Below, in pieces: positions 51,614 to 59,513 of a DNA stretch of 64,000 nucleotides (its first letter is position 1; every line of letters starts with the position of its first letter). The notes under the pieces were generated by a model. It was given only the letters and a program-made list of their open reading frames with translations. It did no database searches and was not told the origin of the DNA. The stretch comes from Pseudoglutamicibacter albus (GTDB lineage: Bacteria > Actinomycetota > Actinomycetes > Actinomycetales > Micrococcaceae): the NCBI RefSeq assembly GCF_022346425.1, contig NZ_JAKRCW010000001.1, forward strand, positions 186,001 to 250,000, in the 5' to 3' direction. The position numbers and the translations under genes were made by a program.

Positions 51614-51953
51614 TCTTCACGGAAGTGCGTCGACGGAGACTTGGTTGTGAACCGGGCCAAGGGAGAGCTGGAGGCCCTCTCCGAGTGGCTTGCCGATGAC
51701 ATGAGCTGGACGCTCATCGAGAAATCCACACACAGCGGCCCCAGTGCAGCCCGAGAGGTGCGCCCGCCGTTCTCCCGAGCGGGTGGAGGTCATTTCTGTC
51801 GTCACCCACGGACGACGCGCTTCCTGCGACGGCTACCTCGAGGCTGGAGGAATGCGCGTCCGTTTCAGCCATGCGTTCCGCTTCGTCAGCACCCCCAAGA
51901 CCTCGATGATCGCAGAACTGCGACGCTACTGCATCGAGACGCAGGTTGACTGA
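51614..51953 (+). pseudogene. SnoaL/NTF2-like protein, frameshifted
   Basis: One frame reads LSEWLADDMSWTLIEKSTHSG, and after a shift near 51765 another continues RVEVISVVTHGRRASCDGYL and MRVRFSHAFRFVSTPKTSM to a stop at 51953. Together they make a small NTF2-fold protein of roughly 110 residues. The frameshift makes it a pseudogene within the transposon. Confidence 0.65.
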
Positions 51954-52077
51954 GGCCTGTGCGGACAGCACGAACGACCCTTGAGCCCGTAATCTGGGAA
52001 CCGCAGAAACTACCCGATCGAAACGCAACTACTTTGCCGACCCTACGGGGTTGGCTCGCGGTCGTCGTCCTTGGCCG

Positions 52078-52957
52078 GGCTCTGTTGCAAAAATCGTGAA
52101 GCTTGAGCATGCTTGGCGGAGATTGGACGGACGGAACGATGACGGATTTCAAGTGGCGCCATTTCCAGGGTGATGTGATCCTGTGGGCGGTGCGCTGGTA
52201 TTGTCGCTATCCGATCAGCTATCGCGACCTTGAGGAAATGCTGGCGGAACGCGGCATTTCGGTCGACCATACGACGATCTATCGCTGGGTCCAGTGCTAC
52301 GCCCCGGAGATGGAGAAGCGGCTGCGCTGGTTCTGGCGGCGTGGCTTTGATCCGAGCTGGCGCCTGGATGAAACCTACGTCAAGGTGCGGGGCAAGTGGA
52401 CCTACCTGTACCGGGCAGTCGACAAGCGGGGCGACACGATCGATTTCTACCTGTCGCCGACCCGCAGCGCCAAGGCAGCGAAGCGGTTCCTGGGCAAGGC
52501 CCTGCGAGGCCTGAAGCACTGGGAAAAGCCTGCCACGCTCAATACCGACAAAGCGCCGAGCTATGGTGCAGCGATCACCGAATTGAAGCGCGAAGGAAAG
52601 CTGGACCGGGAGACGGCCCACCGGCAGGTGAAGTATCTCAATAACGTGATCGAGGCCGATCACGGAAAGCTCAAGATACTGATCAAGCCGGTGCGCGGTT
52701 TCAAATCGATCCCCACGGCCTATGCCACGATCAAGGGATTCGAAGTCATGCGAGCCCTGCGCAAAGGACAGGCTCGCCCCTGGTGCCTGCAGCCCGGCAT
52801 CAGGGGCGAGGTGCGCCTTGTGGAGAGAGCTTTTGGCATTGGGCCCTCGGCGCTGACGGAGGCCATGGGCATGCTCAACCACCATTTCGCAGCAGCCGCC
52901 TGATCGGCGCAGAGCGACAGCCTACCTCTGACTGCCGCCAATCTTTGCAACAGAGCC
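52078..52957 (+). mobile_element. IS6100 (right copy)
   Basis: Second complete 880-bp IS6100, directly repeated relative to the left copy, with intact 14-bp ends. Its right end abuts the second TTATTGAC target copy. Confidence 0.96.
52109..52903 (+). CDS. tnpA: IS6100 transposase (second copy)
   Basis: Identical in protein sequence to the transposase at 48155-48949: 264 residues, HTH followed by the DDE core. Two identical copies in direct orientation permit homologous recombination that would delete the tet region and leave one IS6100, with the SDR gene still broken. Confidence 0.96.
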   Translation: MLGGDWTDGTMTDFKWRHFQGDVILWAVRWYCRYPISYRDLEEMLAERGISVDHTTIYRWVQCYAPEMEKRLRWFWRRGFDPSWRLDETYVKVRGKWTYLYRAVDKRGDTIDFYLSPTRSAKAAKRFLGKALRGLKHWEKPATLNTDKAPSYGAAITELKREGKLDRETAHRQVKYLNNVIEADHGKLKILIKPVRGFKSIPTAYATIKGFEVMRALRKGQARPWCLQPGIRGEVRLVERAFGIGPSALTEAMGMLNHHFAAAA

Positions 52958-52965
52958 TTATTGAC

Positions 52966-53175
52966 CAAGCGGGTGATCGGGCCGTCGGCAAGCGCCTGCT
53001 CCAAAGCGGCGCGAGTGGATTCCGGGTCGGAAAGATCGCAATGGATAGCGTCGTCTCCGGCACGATCCAGGATGACTGTTTCGTAGCCAGCATCGTGGCA
53101 TTTCTTCGCGATCGCGGCACCAATACCGTTGGCCCCGCCAGTAATCAGGACACGTTCAGGGGTAGCAGTGGACAT
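52966..53175 (-). pseudogene. SDR dehydrogenase, 5' part (split by tet(33) transposon)
   Basis: The N-terminal 70 codons: Rossmann motif LITGGANGIGAAIA, VILDRAGDDAIHCDL and the segment up to the insertion point. ATG 53175 has AAGG upstream; it begins 41 bp after the cyclase stop, within the same operon. Its continuation is at 47620-48123. A frame readable across the insertion runs into IS6100 and adds an unrelated tail. Confidence 0.92.
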
Positions 53176-53216
53176 CAGCAAACCTTCTCAAATAGGGGAG
53201 TGGAAGTGTGTGGAAG

Positions 53217-54281
53217 CTAGATCGTGGCGATCGGGTTGAGCGGAGAACCTGCCGCGCCTGGAAGGTGAAGCGGCGGGGCGGTGAGCAGGAACGCGCTCCG
53301 GCCAGCCTCACGCAAGGCGTGGGCGAGATCTTGGGTGTACCAAAGCTCACCGAGCGGAACCCCGAGCTTGAAAAGGCAATGCTCGTGGAGTGGAAGGATC
53401 GCGGCAGGGCCCTCAACCGGCAACGCTGGATACAACTCAACCGCAGTGTTATCCGCAGCGATCGCCGCGATGCCCACATCAGTGATCCACTGCAGCAACC
53501 GCTGATCCCGCCCATCGAGCCCAGCACCCAGCGATTCGAGCTTCTGCGAGTCAGGCTTGCCGCCCATCGCCATCAGTTCCGTCGCGAACCCGGTGTGGAC
53601 CACCATGATGTCGCCCGGGCGGATATCCAGCTGGTCTTCGTTGATGATCTGCTGCAGGTCGTCGAAACCGACCGGCTTCCGGTCGCGGCCCAGGTGCTTC
53701 TCCAGGTCCACCAGAACCGCGCGTCCCTGGATAGGGTGCTGCGCCACCGAATGGATGCCGAGCGGCCCGAAATCGGCCGTCGATGTGGACGGATCAGTGA
53801 CGCTGCAGTCTTCCGGACGCTCCGGAGAGTGGACGTCAGTTCCGGCCCGGTAGCCGTTGTAATAGACGGGTTCCGGGACGCCGTCACCGTCTGCATCGAA
53901 CATAGACCCCGCGTGAGCCAGGGAATCCCACTGAGTTGAGTACTGGTTGTGCAGGACCACGAGGTCATCGTTGAGCACGTCGGTTGCGCCCTCATGCACC
54001 TGGCTGATTTGGCAATTCGCGTTGACCAAACCGTTGCGCAGATTAGGCCGGTGTACCGGCGGCAAACGGTTCGGGTTCAACACGGTGCCGCCAGGCAGGG
54101 TGAGCGGAAGGCTCAGCGAAAAGGTGCGGTGGTCCCGGACTTCGGCGAAGCCCTCCCGGACCTTCTCAGGGGTGAGCAGATTCAGCCGTCCGAGCACATC
54201 GTCAGACCCGAAGTCACCCCAGGTGGAGCCTTCAGGCTTCGACACCCAGCGGTTGTTTTCTGTGTAGCGGTGCGTAGCCAT
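53217..54281 (-). CDS. Cyclase-family hydrolase (kynurenine formamidase/isatin hydrolase-like)
   Basis: A metal-dependent hydrolase of 354 residues of the cyclase family. Conserved segments include FSLSLPLTLPGGT near the start, YSTQWDSLAHAGSMFD in place of the HxGTHxDxPxH metal motif (as in the long-form subgroup with Gln-Trp-Asp), ALPVEG and LPLHEHCLFKLGVPLGE. It probably opens a lactone, imide or formamide ring. ATG 54281 has a GGAGG ribosome site; the longer upstream frame is not needed. First gene of the operon cyclase-SDR-dehydrogenase-AtoE. Confidence 0.88.
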   Translation of the reverse strand: MATHRYTENNRWVSKPEGSTWGDFGSDDVLGRLNLLTPEKVREGFAEVRDHRTFSLSLPLTLPGGTVLNPNRLPPVHRPNLRNGLVNANCQISQVHEGATDVLNDDLVVLHNQYSTQWDSLAHAGSMFDADGDGVPEPVYYNGYRAGTDVHSPERPEDCSVTDPSTSTADFGPLGIHSVAQHPIQGRAVLVDLEKHLGRDRKPVGFDDLQQIINEDQLDIRPGDIMVVHTGFATELMAMGGKPDSQKLESLGAGLDGRDQRLLQWITDVGIAAIAADNTAVELYPALPVEGPAAILPLHEHCLFKLGVPLGELWYTQDLAHALREAGRSAFLLTAPPLHLPGAAGSPLNPIATI

Positions 54282-54508
54282 AGAACCTCCATTTATATGC
54301 GTCTGCTTCAAGTTCTAAGCGATTTATGCAAGAACTGTCTAATCGTTTGTGCATATGAATCTTGATTAAAAATCTATGACGCTTAGGGTTGGGTGCCTCA
54401 TGCCTGTTTAACCGCGAAATCACGCCGTTCTTCGGCGAGCGCAGGGGAGAGGATTGGTGGGTGAAAGGGCGCGGAGTTGACGTTATCCACGTCACGAAAG
54501 CGAAATAA

Positions 54509-54548
54509 AAGCGGGGGTTGTCGCGACGCATCGCGACAACCCCCGCTT
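54509..54548 (-). terminator. Intrinsic terminator of the second AtoE gene
   Basis: A perfect 18-bp GC-rich stem (arms 54509-54526 and 54531-54548) has a 4-nt loop. On the minus strand it is followed by TTTTATTTC. It ends the transcript of the gene at 54580-56088, upstream of the cyclase operon promoter region (54282-54508). Confidence 0.92.
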
Positions 54549-54579
54549 CGGTTAGCTCAGCCAGCCTCAGACTGGCGGG

Positions 54580-56088
54580 TTAGGTGAGGAGGAAACCCCA
54601 CACCAGAACGGAAATCGTGTAGATGATTCCGAGCACCACGAGGATCAGCACCAGGTAGCCCATCACATCGCGCAGCTTCAGCCCAGAGATAGCGAGAGCA
54701 GGCAGGATCCAGAACGGCTGGATCATGTTGGTCCACTGGTCACCAATCTGAACCGCCATCGCCGTGGCCGCCTGGTCCGCGCCCAGCGCGGTGGCTGCTT
54801 CCGCCATCACCGGCCCCTGAACAGCGAACTGGCCGCCACCAGAAGGCATGAACAGATTCAGGAAACCAGCGGAAATGAACGACCAGAACGGCAGCGACTT
54901 CGCGGTAGCGAACGCACCGAACGCATCGGCGAAAGCGACCGCCAAACCAGACGCACTCAAGATAGCCATGATGCCCGCATAGAACGGGTACTGGATGACG
55001 AGGCCAGAAATGATCTTGATGCCGTCATTCACGGCGTTAAGGAATGCCGATGGGCGCGCGAACAACAGGATCGCGAGGAACAGCAGCAAAATGTTGACCA
55101 TGTCCAGGTTCAGGTCGCCGCCACTGAGGAAGTAGCGGGCCACGTACACCATCGCGATCAACCCGAAACCAATGCCAATAACCCGGGAATCATTCAACCG
55201 GCTAGCAATAGTCGGGCTCTCAACCTGCGTGCGCTTCGTCGAAACCGTTCCGAAAGCAGCCCTATTAATCTCACGGACCTTCGCCGGGTCCGTAGGGTGC
55301 AACAGCATGTTGAACAGCGGCAAAATAACGAGCGTTGCCAACGTCGTCAGCAACAATTGCGGGGTGAAAATCGTTTCCGACAACGGGATCACACCCACTT
55401 GTTTCTCCATAAAGCTGCCTGGCGTAGCCAACAGCAGCGGGACTGGAGCCGAAATCCCAAAACCAAATACAGCAAAACCTGAATAGCCCGCGGCAATAGC
55501 GAGCGGATAATGCAAGCCCTTAACGTTCATCGCGAGCTTTTGCGCAACAATGCCGCCCATCACCAGGCCGAAGCCCCAATTCAGCCAAGAACCAACACCA
55601 GCAACCACAGTTGCGGTGGCGATAGCGACGCGCGGCGAATAAATCTTAGAAGCCAAGCTGTCCAGGAAGCGGTCCACCGGTGGTGTCTTCGCGAGCACAT
55701 AACCCGACAACAGCACCAAAGTCATCTGCATTGAGAAGGCCAACAGGTCCCATAAACCTGCGCCCCAGTAATCGACAACCTTGAGTGGGTTAGTGCCCCG
55801 AACTATGACCGCTAAAGCCATCGTCGTGACTGTTAGAAATATTGCTATGACGAACGGATCGGGTAGATATCGATCCATCAGATTCGAGAAGAATTGCACC
55901 GCCGCTTCAAGCGGCCCTCGTTTCTTCTTACGGGTCTGTAATTGGCTGGTCTTTAGTTGTGTGGATTCTGTCTGCGTTTGTGTTTCTGTTTGTGCGGATT
56001 GTGTCTGCGTTGTCTGCAAGCCATCTTCGTCTGGTTCTGCTTGATTTTGACGCTTCCGCTTGAGGGTTAGAACCCCGTTTTTCATCAT
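54580..56088 (-). CDS. AtoE-type short-chain fatty acid/organic acid carrier (copy 2)
   Basis: Close paralogue of the carrier at 45280-46656, 502 residues with the same membrane core. It has NWGFGLVMGGIVAQKLA, AAGYSGFAVFGFG and MPSGGGQFAVQGPVM. It differs by an N-terminal insertion of about 40 residues rich in Gln and Thr before the shared RGPLEAAVQFFSNLMDRYLP. The start ATG follows an AGGGGG site; a second ATG is adjacent. It has its own terminator. A short remnant related to the end of the CRYL1-like gene lies just upstream, so this copy arose from duplication of the dehydrogenase-carrier pair. Confidence 0.9.
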   Translation of the reverse strand: MMKNGVLTLKRKRQNQAEPDEDGLQTTQTQSAQTETQTQTESTQLKTSQLQTRKKKRGPLEAAVQFFSNLMDRYLPDPFVIAIFLTVTTMALAVIVRGTNPLKVVDYWGAGLWDLLAFSMQMTLVLLSGYVLAKTPPVDRFLDSLASKIYSPRVAIATATVVAGVGSWLNWGFGLVMGGIVAQKLAMNVKGLHYPLAIAAGYSGFAVFGFGISAPVPLLLATPGSFMEKQVGVIPLSETIFTPQLLLTTLATLVILPLFNMLLHPTDPAKVREINRAAFGTVSTKRTQVESPTIASRLNDSRVIGIGFGLIAMVYVARYFLSGGDLNLDMVNILLLFLAILLFARPSAFLNAVNDGIKIISGLVIQYPFYAGIMAILSASGLAVAFADAFGAFATAKSLPFWSFISAGFLNLFMPSGGGQFAVQGPVMAEAATALGADQAATAMAVQIGDQWTNMIQPFWILPALAISGLKLRDVMGYLVLILVVLGIIYTISVLVWGFLLT

Positions 56089-56122
56089 TCCCCCTAAGGG
56101 CTCGTTGAGTGTTCGTTTTACA
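56080..56122 (-). pseudogene. Remnant of the CRYL1-like dehydrogenase 3' end
   Basis: Read on the minus strand, about 12 codons (VKRTLNEPLGGM) align with the end of the intact dehydrogenase (LKQKSLNKPLGE) that precedes copy 1 of the carrier. The rest of the gene is gone. It is short, so the interpretation relies on its matching position relative to the paralogous carrier. Confidence 0.55.
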
Positions 56123-56313
56123 CACTTTCAACGCCGCGCGGCATCGCGTTAACGCCCGGCGAAGAGGACCCCTTTCCGTAGCTGCAAACTGGTATGCCGC
56201 GGACGTTGAGAAAGAGCGTATGCGCTACGTGAGGATGGAATGACGAACATGACGAAATGCAACGCGCCCCGGTCTGCTTGCGCAACGCCGCTACGCGGAA
56301 CGTCCATTATCGG

Positions 56314-56473
56314 AGGGCCTGTTCGGAGATATCTGTCCGCGGAACGTCACCCATTGTTTCCCTGCGAGTGTTTCAATGGGTTCATGAGCGAGAAACTTTT
56401 TGAACACGAATCTGAAGAGTCCATGAGCCGTGAACAGGCCGCCGCCCGCCTGCGCGACCTCGCCGATGCGCTT
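56314..56473 (+). repeat. Direct repeat, left copy
   Basis: About 160 bp, from GGGCCTGTTCGG through CTGTCCGCG and the first ~30 codons of an amphi-Trp gene, is repeated at 59083-59243. The copies differ by scattered substitutions. They bracket the Panacea/PemK genes and an IS3 remnant. Confidence 0.85.
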
Positions 56474-56503
56474 GATGAGATTCTCGCCGTGGGTAAATGT
56501 TAG
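56384..56503 (+). pseudogene. Truncated amphi-Trp domain gene
   Basis: Codes for MSEKLFEHESEESMSREQAA and RLRDLADAL, as in the intact gene at 59153, but then diverges after the repeat boundary into DEILAVGKC and a stop, 39 residues in all. The C-terminal beta part is missing, so it is not expected to be functional. Confidence 0.8.
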
Positions 56504-56816
56504 GCGCATCTTTAGTTAGTGCGTCCCTCCTAAGGCAGTCGGGAACACATCGATCGAGACCGCCCCGACGTGGGAGTCGTTCTTGAACGAGCACGCCTAC
56601 TCTCACTGGAGAAGCGCTCTGCCCCTCATCGCCACCCAGACGAGTGCTCTGGTATATCCTCGTAGTCGGCGAGGGGCTCGGCAGCGCTGAAGGCGGGCAC
56701 GCAGCACCCGACCGATTCTATAAACGTGGGTAACGGTTATTCGCCTATTAACGTGGTGATCCGAGGGGCAGTCTAATTCGGTGTTAGGCTTTAAGTATGC
56801 AGGGGAGGTGAAGTCG
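56504..56816. other. Intergenic stretch before the toxin-antitoxin pair
   Basis: No gene is visible. The last ~80 bp should contain the promoter of the Panacea gene (ACGTGGTGATCC region), but I cannot place -35 and -10 elements with confidence. Confidence 0.35.
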
Positions 56817-57416
56817 ATGGACTACTTGTGGCAGTTTATTTCTTGGACTACCAGACGTGAGGCTGATGAGGCGCTTGCCCCCTCTATTACGAATATGAAG
56901 GCGCAGAAGTTGGCCTATCTCGCGGAAAGTCTCTACGGACACTTGGAGTCTCGCGACCTTTCTGCAGGGGCGTTCCAGGCGTGGGAGCATGGTCCGGCCC
57001 AGCCAGAACTGTACCGGGCTATTAAATCTCGTGTTGGTGATAATCCTGCCGCTCCGTTGCCGCCTTTCTCGGGGGGTAATGCCCTTTCGAAGGATATTGA
57101 GGAAATCTACGAGGGGGTATGGGACAATTTCGGCGGAATGACTGCCAACCAGTTAAGAAACTTCACGCACACGTACGGCCCCTACGACCGTCATTATCGC
57201 CGCGATGTTCGAGACATCGACATTCCAAAGGACGAGATTCACGAAGCTTGGCCCGAGTTTATTAACGGCCTGCACATTTTCGAACGCTCGCCTGAAATGC
57301 GACGTCGGGTTGTGGCGCTCGCAAAGTTGCCCAGGACGGTTGCTTCCTCGCCAATGAGTGGGATCCATGGTGAAATAGTTCACGACGTCCTCGTGGGACC
57401 CTGTGTCGAGTCGTGA
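56817..57416 (+). CDS. Panacea (DUF4065/SocA-like) antitoxin candidate
   Basis: A cytosolic protein of 199 residues with the Panacea domain: KAQKLAYLAESLYGHL (~25-40), FQAWEHGPAQPELYRAI (~55-71) and, further on, LRNFTHTYGPYDRH. These are the family hallmarks (KLQKLLYY..., FEAWxxGPVxPxLY). Panacea proteins act as antitoxins for many unrelated toxins. The ATG at 56817 has GGGGAGG eight bases upstream; a TTG-type extension upstream is unlikely. The stop overlaps the start of a PemK/MazF-like gene by four bases, indicating one operon with antitoxin first. Confidence 0.85.
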   Translation: MDYLWQFISWTTRREADEALAPSITNMKAQKLAYLAESLYGHLESRDLSAGAFQAWEHGPAQPELYRAIKSRVGDNPAAPLPPFSGGNALSKDIEEIYEGVWDNFGGMTANQLRNFTHTYGPYDRHYRRDVRDIDIPKDEIHEAWPEFINGLHIFERSPEMRRRVVALAKLPRTVASSPMSGIHGEIVHDVLVGPCVES

Positions 57417-57799
57417 GTTTCTCGTTTCCGCTGGTTATCCGCCAAGGATGCCTTTATTACGTGAAAGATGAGAAAATTACCTTCATCTCCGAGGGTAAAC
57501 GAACTCGGCACGCTACTCGTCGTCCGGTTCTAGTCGTCTCCCGTGACAACGTGAATGATGAAGACTCTTATGAGGCAGTTTTTGTATGCCCAATTTCTAG
57601 TGGAGGCAACTCATCGGACTTTGACGTTAAAATTGCGGCTTTTGAAGGTGGGCAGCGAAAAAAGAGCTGGGTGAGAGTCGAACACCTTCAGCGCTTGCTT
57701 AAGAACGACTTGGAAGCATGTCTGTCGCAGGACGGGATTTCAGCTGCCGCTTTGGAGAATGTTCTTGCTAACATCGCAGAAATGTTTTTTCCCCGATGA
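57413..57799 (+). CDS. PemK/MazF-like toxin candidate
   Basis: A protein of 128 residues. RRPVLVVSRDNVND (~37-50), EAVFVCPISSGGN (~57-69) and SWVRVEHLQRLLKNDLE (~88-104) match the order of conserved strands in PemK/MazF endoribonucleases: RPxLVVS, then an xPxT/S turn, then SxVxxxxLxxL with the catalytic polar residue. The first Arg and Ser/Thr of the active site are plausible, but the sequence is divergent. GTG start overlaps the upstream stop. It probably cleaves mRNA when free of its partner. A Panacea-PemK pairing is unusual compared with MazE-MazF. Confidence 0.75.
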   Translation: MSFSFPLVIRQGCLYYVKDEKITFISEGKRTRHATRRPVLVVSRDNVNDEDSYEAVFVCPISSGGNSSDFDVKIAAFEGGQRKKSWVRVEHLQRLLKNDLEACLSQDGISAAALENVLANIAEMFFPR

Positions 57800-58592
57800 G
57801 CCCTCCGTGAGGAGGTATCTGGCGCCCTCTTCTCGAGCGGCCCGCGCTACTCCTGCATGCTAGGGGCGAGGTAAAGGGAATATCGACTACCTCCTATCGG
57901 TCTGGTCTTTTGTAGTGGGGGACTTGCTTGTGACTTCGGCACGATATTGAGTTTGCAGTGGGTGCGACGACTAGGTGAGGCTGGTTTCTGTGATCATCTC
58001 CACTGTGGCAGCGGGTCATAATTTGTTCAGTTCGTTTGAGTGTCGCTAGTGATATGTAGTATTTTGTTCTAGCTAACCCGGTGCCGATGGGCAAGTATTG
58101 AGTAGATAGTCGCGTGATGGAACGTGATGGAATCTTAAATCGGTATCCTGGTCTTGACATCTGTGCGCCGCTGGGGTCTACGGTTCCACTGTTCGGTGAG
58201 GTTGCCAGACCACGCTTTGTCCAGATCGGTTTGATGTTGCGATAAACGCCAAGAACTCGTGGCGACTCCCTCCAAAGAGGGGCAATCTGAGGTATTTTTG
58301 GTACCGTCGAGTTGACGAACCCACATAGGCTAGTGCCCAGGTGGGTGCATTACCGGGTTGTTGAATGACCGCCTGAAATGTCGCCAAGATATAGCCCATT
58401 GAATTTAGGATTTTCTCTTGGAGAGGTTCTTTATAAGGTGCGTGCGGTAACGCTGACAGGGTGCTTCAGACAATACTTCAGATATCGCGAAGTAACGCGA
58501 GCAGAAAAGTTAGAATTGATGCAACAAGAGAGGTAAAACTGCAGCATCAAGCGCACTGCCTGTTCGCTGAAGTTGCCGTGGTCTGGATAATA
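57800..58592. other. AT-richer stretch without an intact gene
   Basis: No frame has coding character I trust. A minus-strand frame at 58178-58399 (73 codons) is the longest; it has no ribosome site or family resemblance. Lower GC than the flanks suggests acquired DNA. It separates the toxin gene from the IS3 remnant. Confidence 0.4.
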
Positions 58593-58599
58593 AAAATGG

Positions 58600-59000
58600 C
58601 CTTATGCAGAGCAACAACGCTTATCCGTTAAGGATTGGCGAACAGCTTTTTACGATGATGATGCCCGCAACATTCATCAGATTTGGTTGGAACCTGATGA
58701 GGTTTATGGTGCTCGGCAGATCACTGTAGAACATGCTGAGCGCTACTGCACTTCGGATAACAGGAAGCCGTTGCTAAGTGAATGCGCTTAATCGGGATAG
58801 AAGTGGTTCCGCGCGGCACCTTATCCCCCTGCTAACTGCCCAATCTACGCACAGGTTGCCTTATCCAAACCTGCTCAAGCACATATCCGAAACCGCTGGG
58901 CTGATCTGGATGTGGATGTTGGACTTTACCTATCTGCCCACCGGCGAACCCTGGTTGCACTTGAACACAGTCGACGAGAACCATTCCCACAGGGTCTGAG
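58600..59000 (+). pseudogene. IS3-family transposase remnant
   Basis: Two disconnected frames carry recognisable OrfB pieces. The first is IHQIWLEPDEVYGARQIT (~58666-58725), the ordinary IxxIWxExxxxYGARxI segment. The second, near 58905, is WMWMLDFTYLPTGEPWLHL followed by DENHSHRV, the first catalytic Asp region of the integrase core. Stops and shifts lie between. The element is inactive. Confidence 0.75.
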
Positions 59001-59082
59001 ATCGGGCGATGAACAGCGTTCGCGGTGCACGCTTTGGTCGTAGTCCCTGGAGAAGGAACAAGTAATACGCGATTATGTTGCA

Positions 59083-59243
59083 GGGCCTGTTCGGGAAGTA
59101 TCTGTCCGCGTAACGTCACCTTGCGTTTCCCTGCGAGTGCTTGAATGGGTTCATGAGCGAGAAACTGTTTGAACACGAATCCGAAGAGTCCATGAGCCGC
59201 GAGCAAGCAGCCGCCCGCCTGCGCGACCTCGCCGACGCGCTCG
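59083..59243 (+). repeat. Direct repeat, right copy
   Basis: Partner of 56314-56473; here it continues into the complete amphi-Trp gene. Recombination between the copies would remove the toxin-antitoxin genes and the IS3 remnant (about 2.77 kb). Confidence 0.85.
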
Positions 59244-59383
59244 AACGCCAAAACAAGGTACGCGTCCAGTCCGGCGAAACCGACGTCATCGTAGACATGC
59301 CGGACCACGTCGGCTACGAATACGAAATCGAAGTCAAACAAGGCGGAAAGTCGGAGATCGAAGTCAAGATCTTCTGGAAGTAG
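59153..59383 (+). CDS. Amphi-Trp domain protein
   Basis: A small protein of 76 residues: acidic N-terminus, helix SREQAAARLRDLADALERQN and a beta-rich C-terminal part (VIVDMPDHVGYEYEIEVK) that ends IFWK. This matches the amphi-Trp family of small conserved proteins whose function is not established. The start ATG is in the repeated block and has no strong Shine-Dalgarno sequence. It is followed by a good terminator. Confidence 0.85.
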   Translation: MSEKLFEHESEESMSREQAAARLRDLADALERQNKVRVQSGETDVIVDMPDHVGYEYEIEVKQGGKSEIEVKIFWK

Positions 59384-59432
59384 GGCAGGCGGGGCGGACG
59401 CCTGAGAAACAACAGAGCCGCCTTAATACAAC

Positions 59433-59481
59433 GATGCCGCCGTGCACTGAACATGCCAGTGCACGGTGGCATCACGCTTTT
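59433..59481 (+). terminator. Intrinsic terminator of the amphi-Trp gene
   Basis: A 17-bp stem (arms 59433-59449 and 59457-59473, one G-T pair) with a 7-nt loop is followed by ACGCTTTT. It lies 50 bp after the stop codon and also separates the convergent FMN reductase gene. Confidence 0.85.
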
Positions 59482-59513
59482 AGTTGCGGTCGCAGTCGCA
59501 ACCGAAATAGCGG

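Larger units (their letters stand above)
48124..52957. mobile_element. IS6100-tet(33)-IS6100 composite transposon
   Basis: Two directly repeated 880-bp IS6100 copies (48124-49003 and 52078-52957) bracket tetR(33)-tetA(33) and fragments. The 8 bp TTATTGAC is present at 48116-48123 and 52958-52965, a perfect target duplication around the whole unit. This shows insertion as one transposon into the SDR gene. IS6100 and tet(33) occur together on corynebacterial resistance plasmids such as pTET3. Confidence 0.96.
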
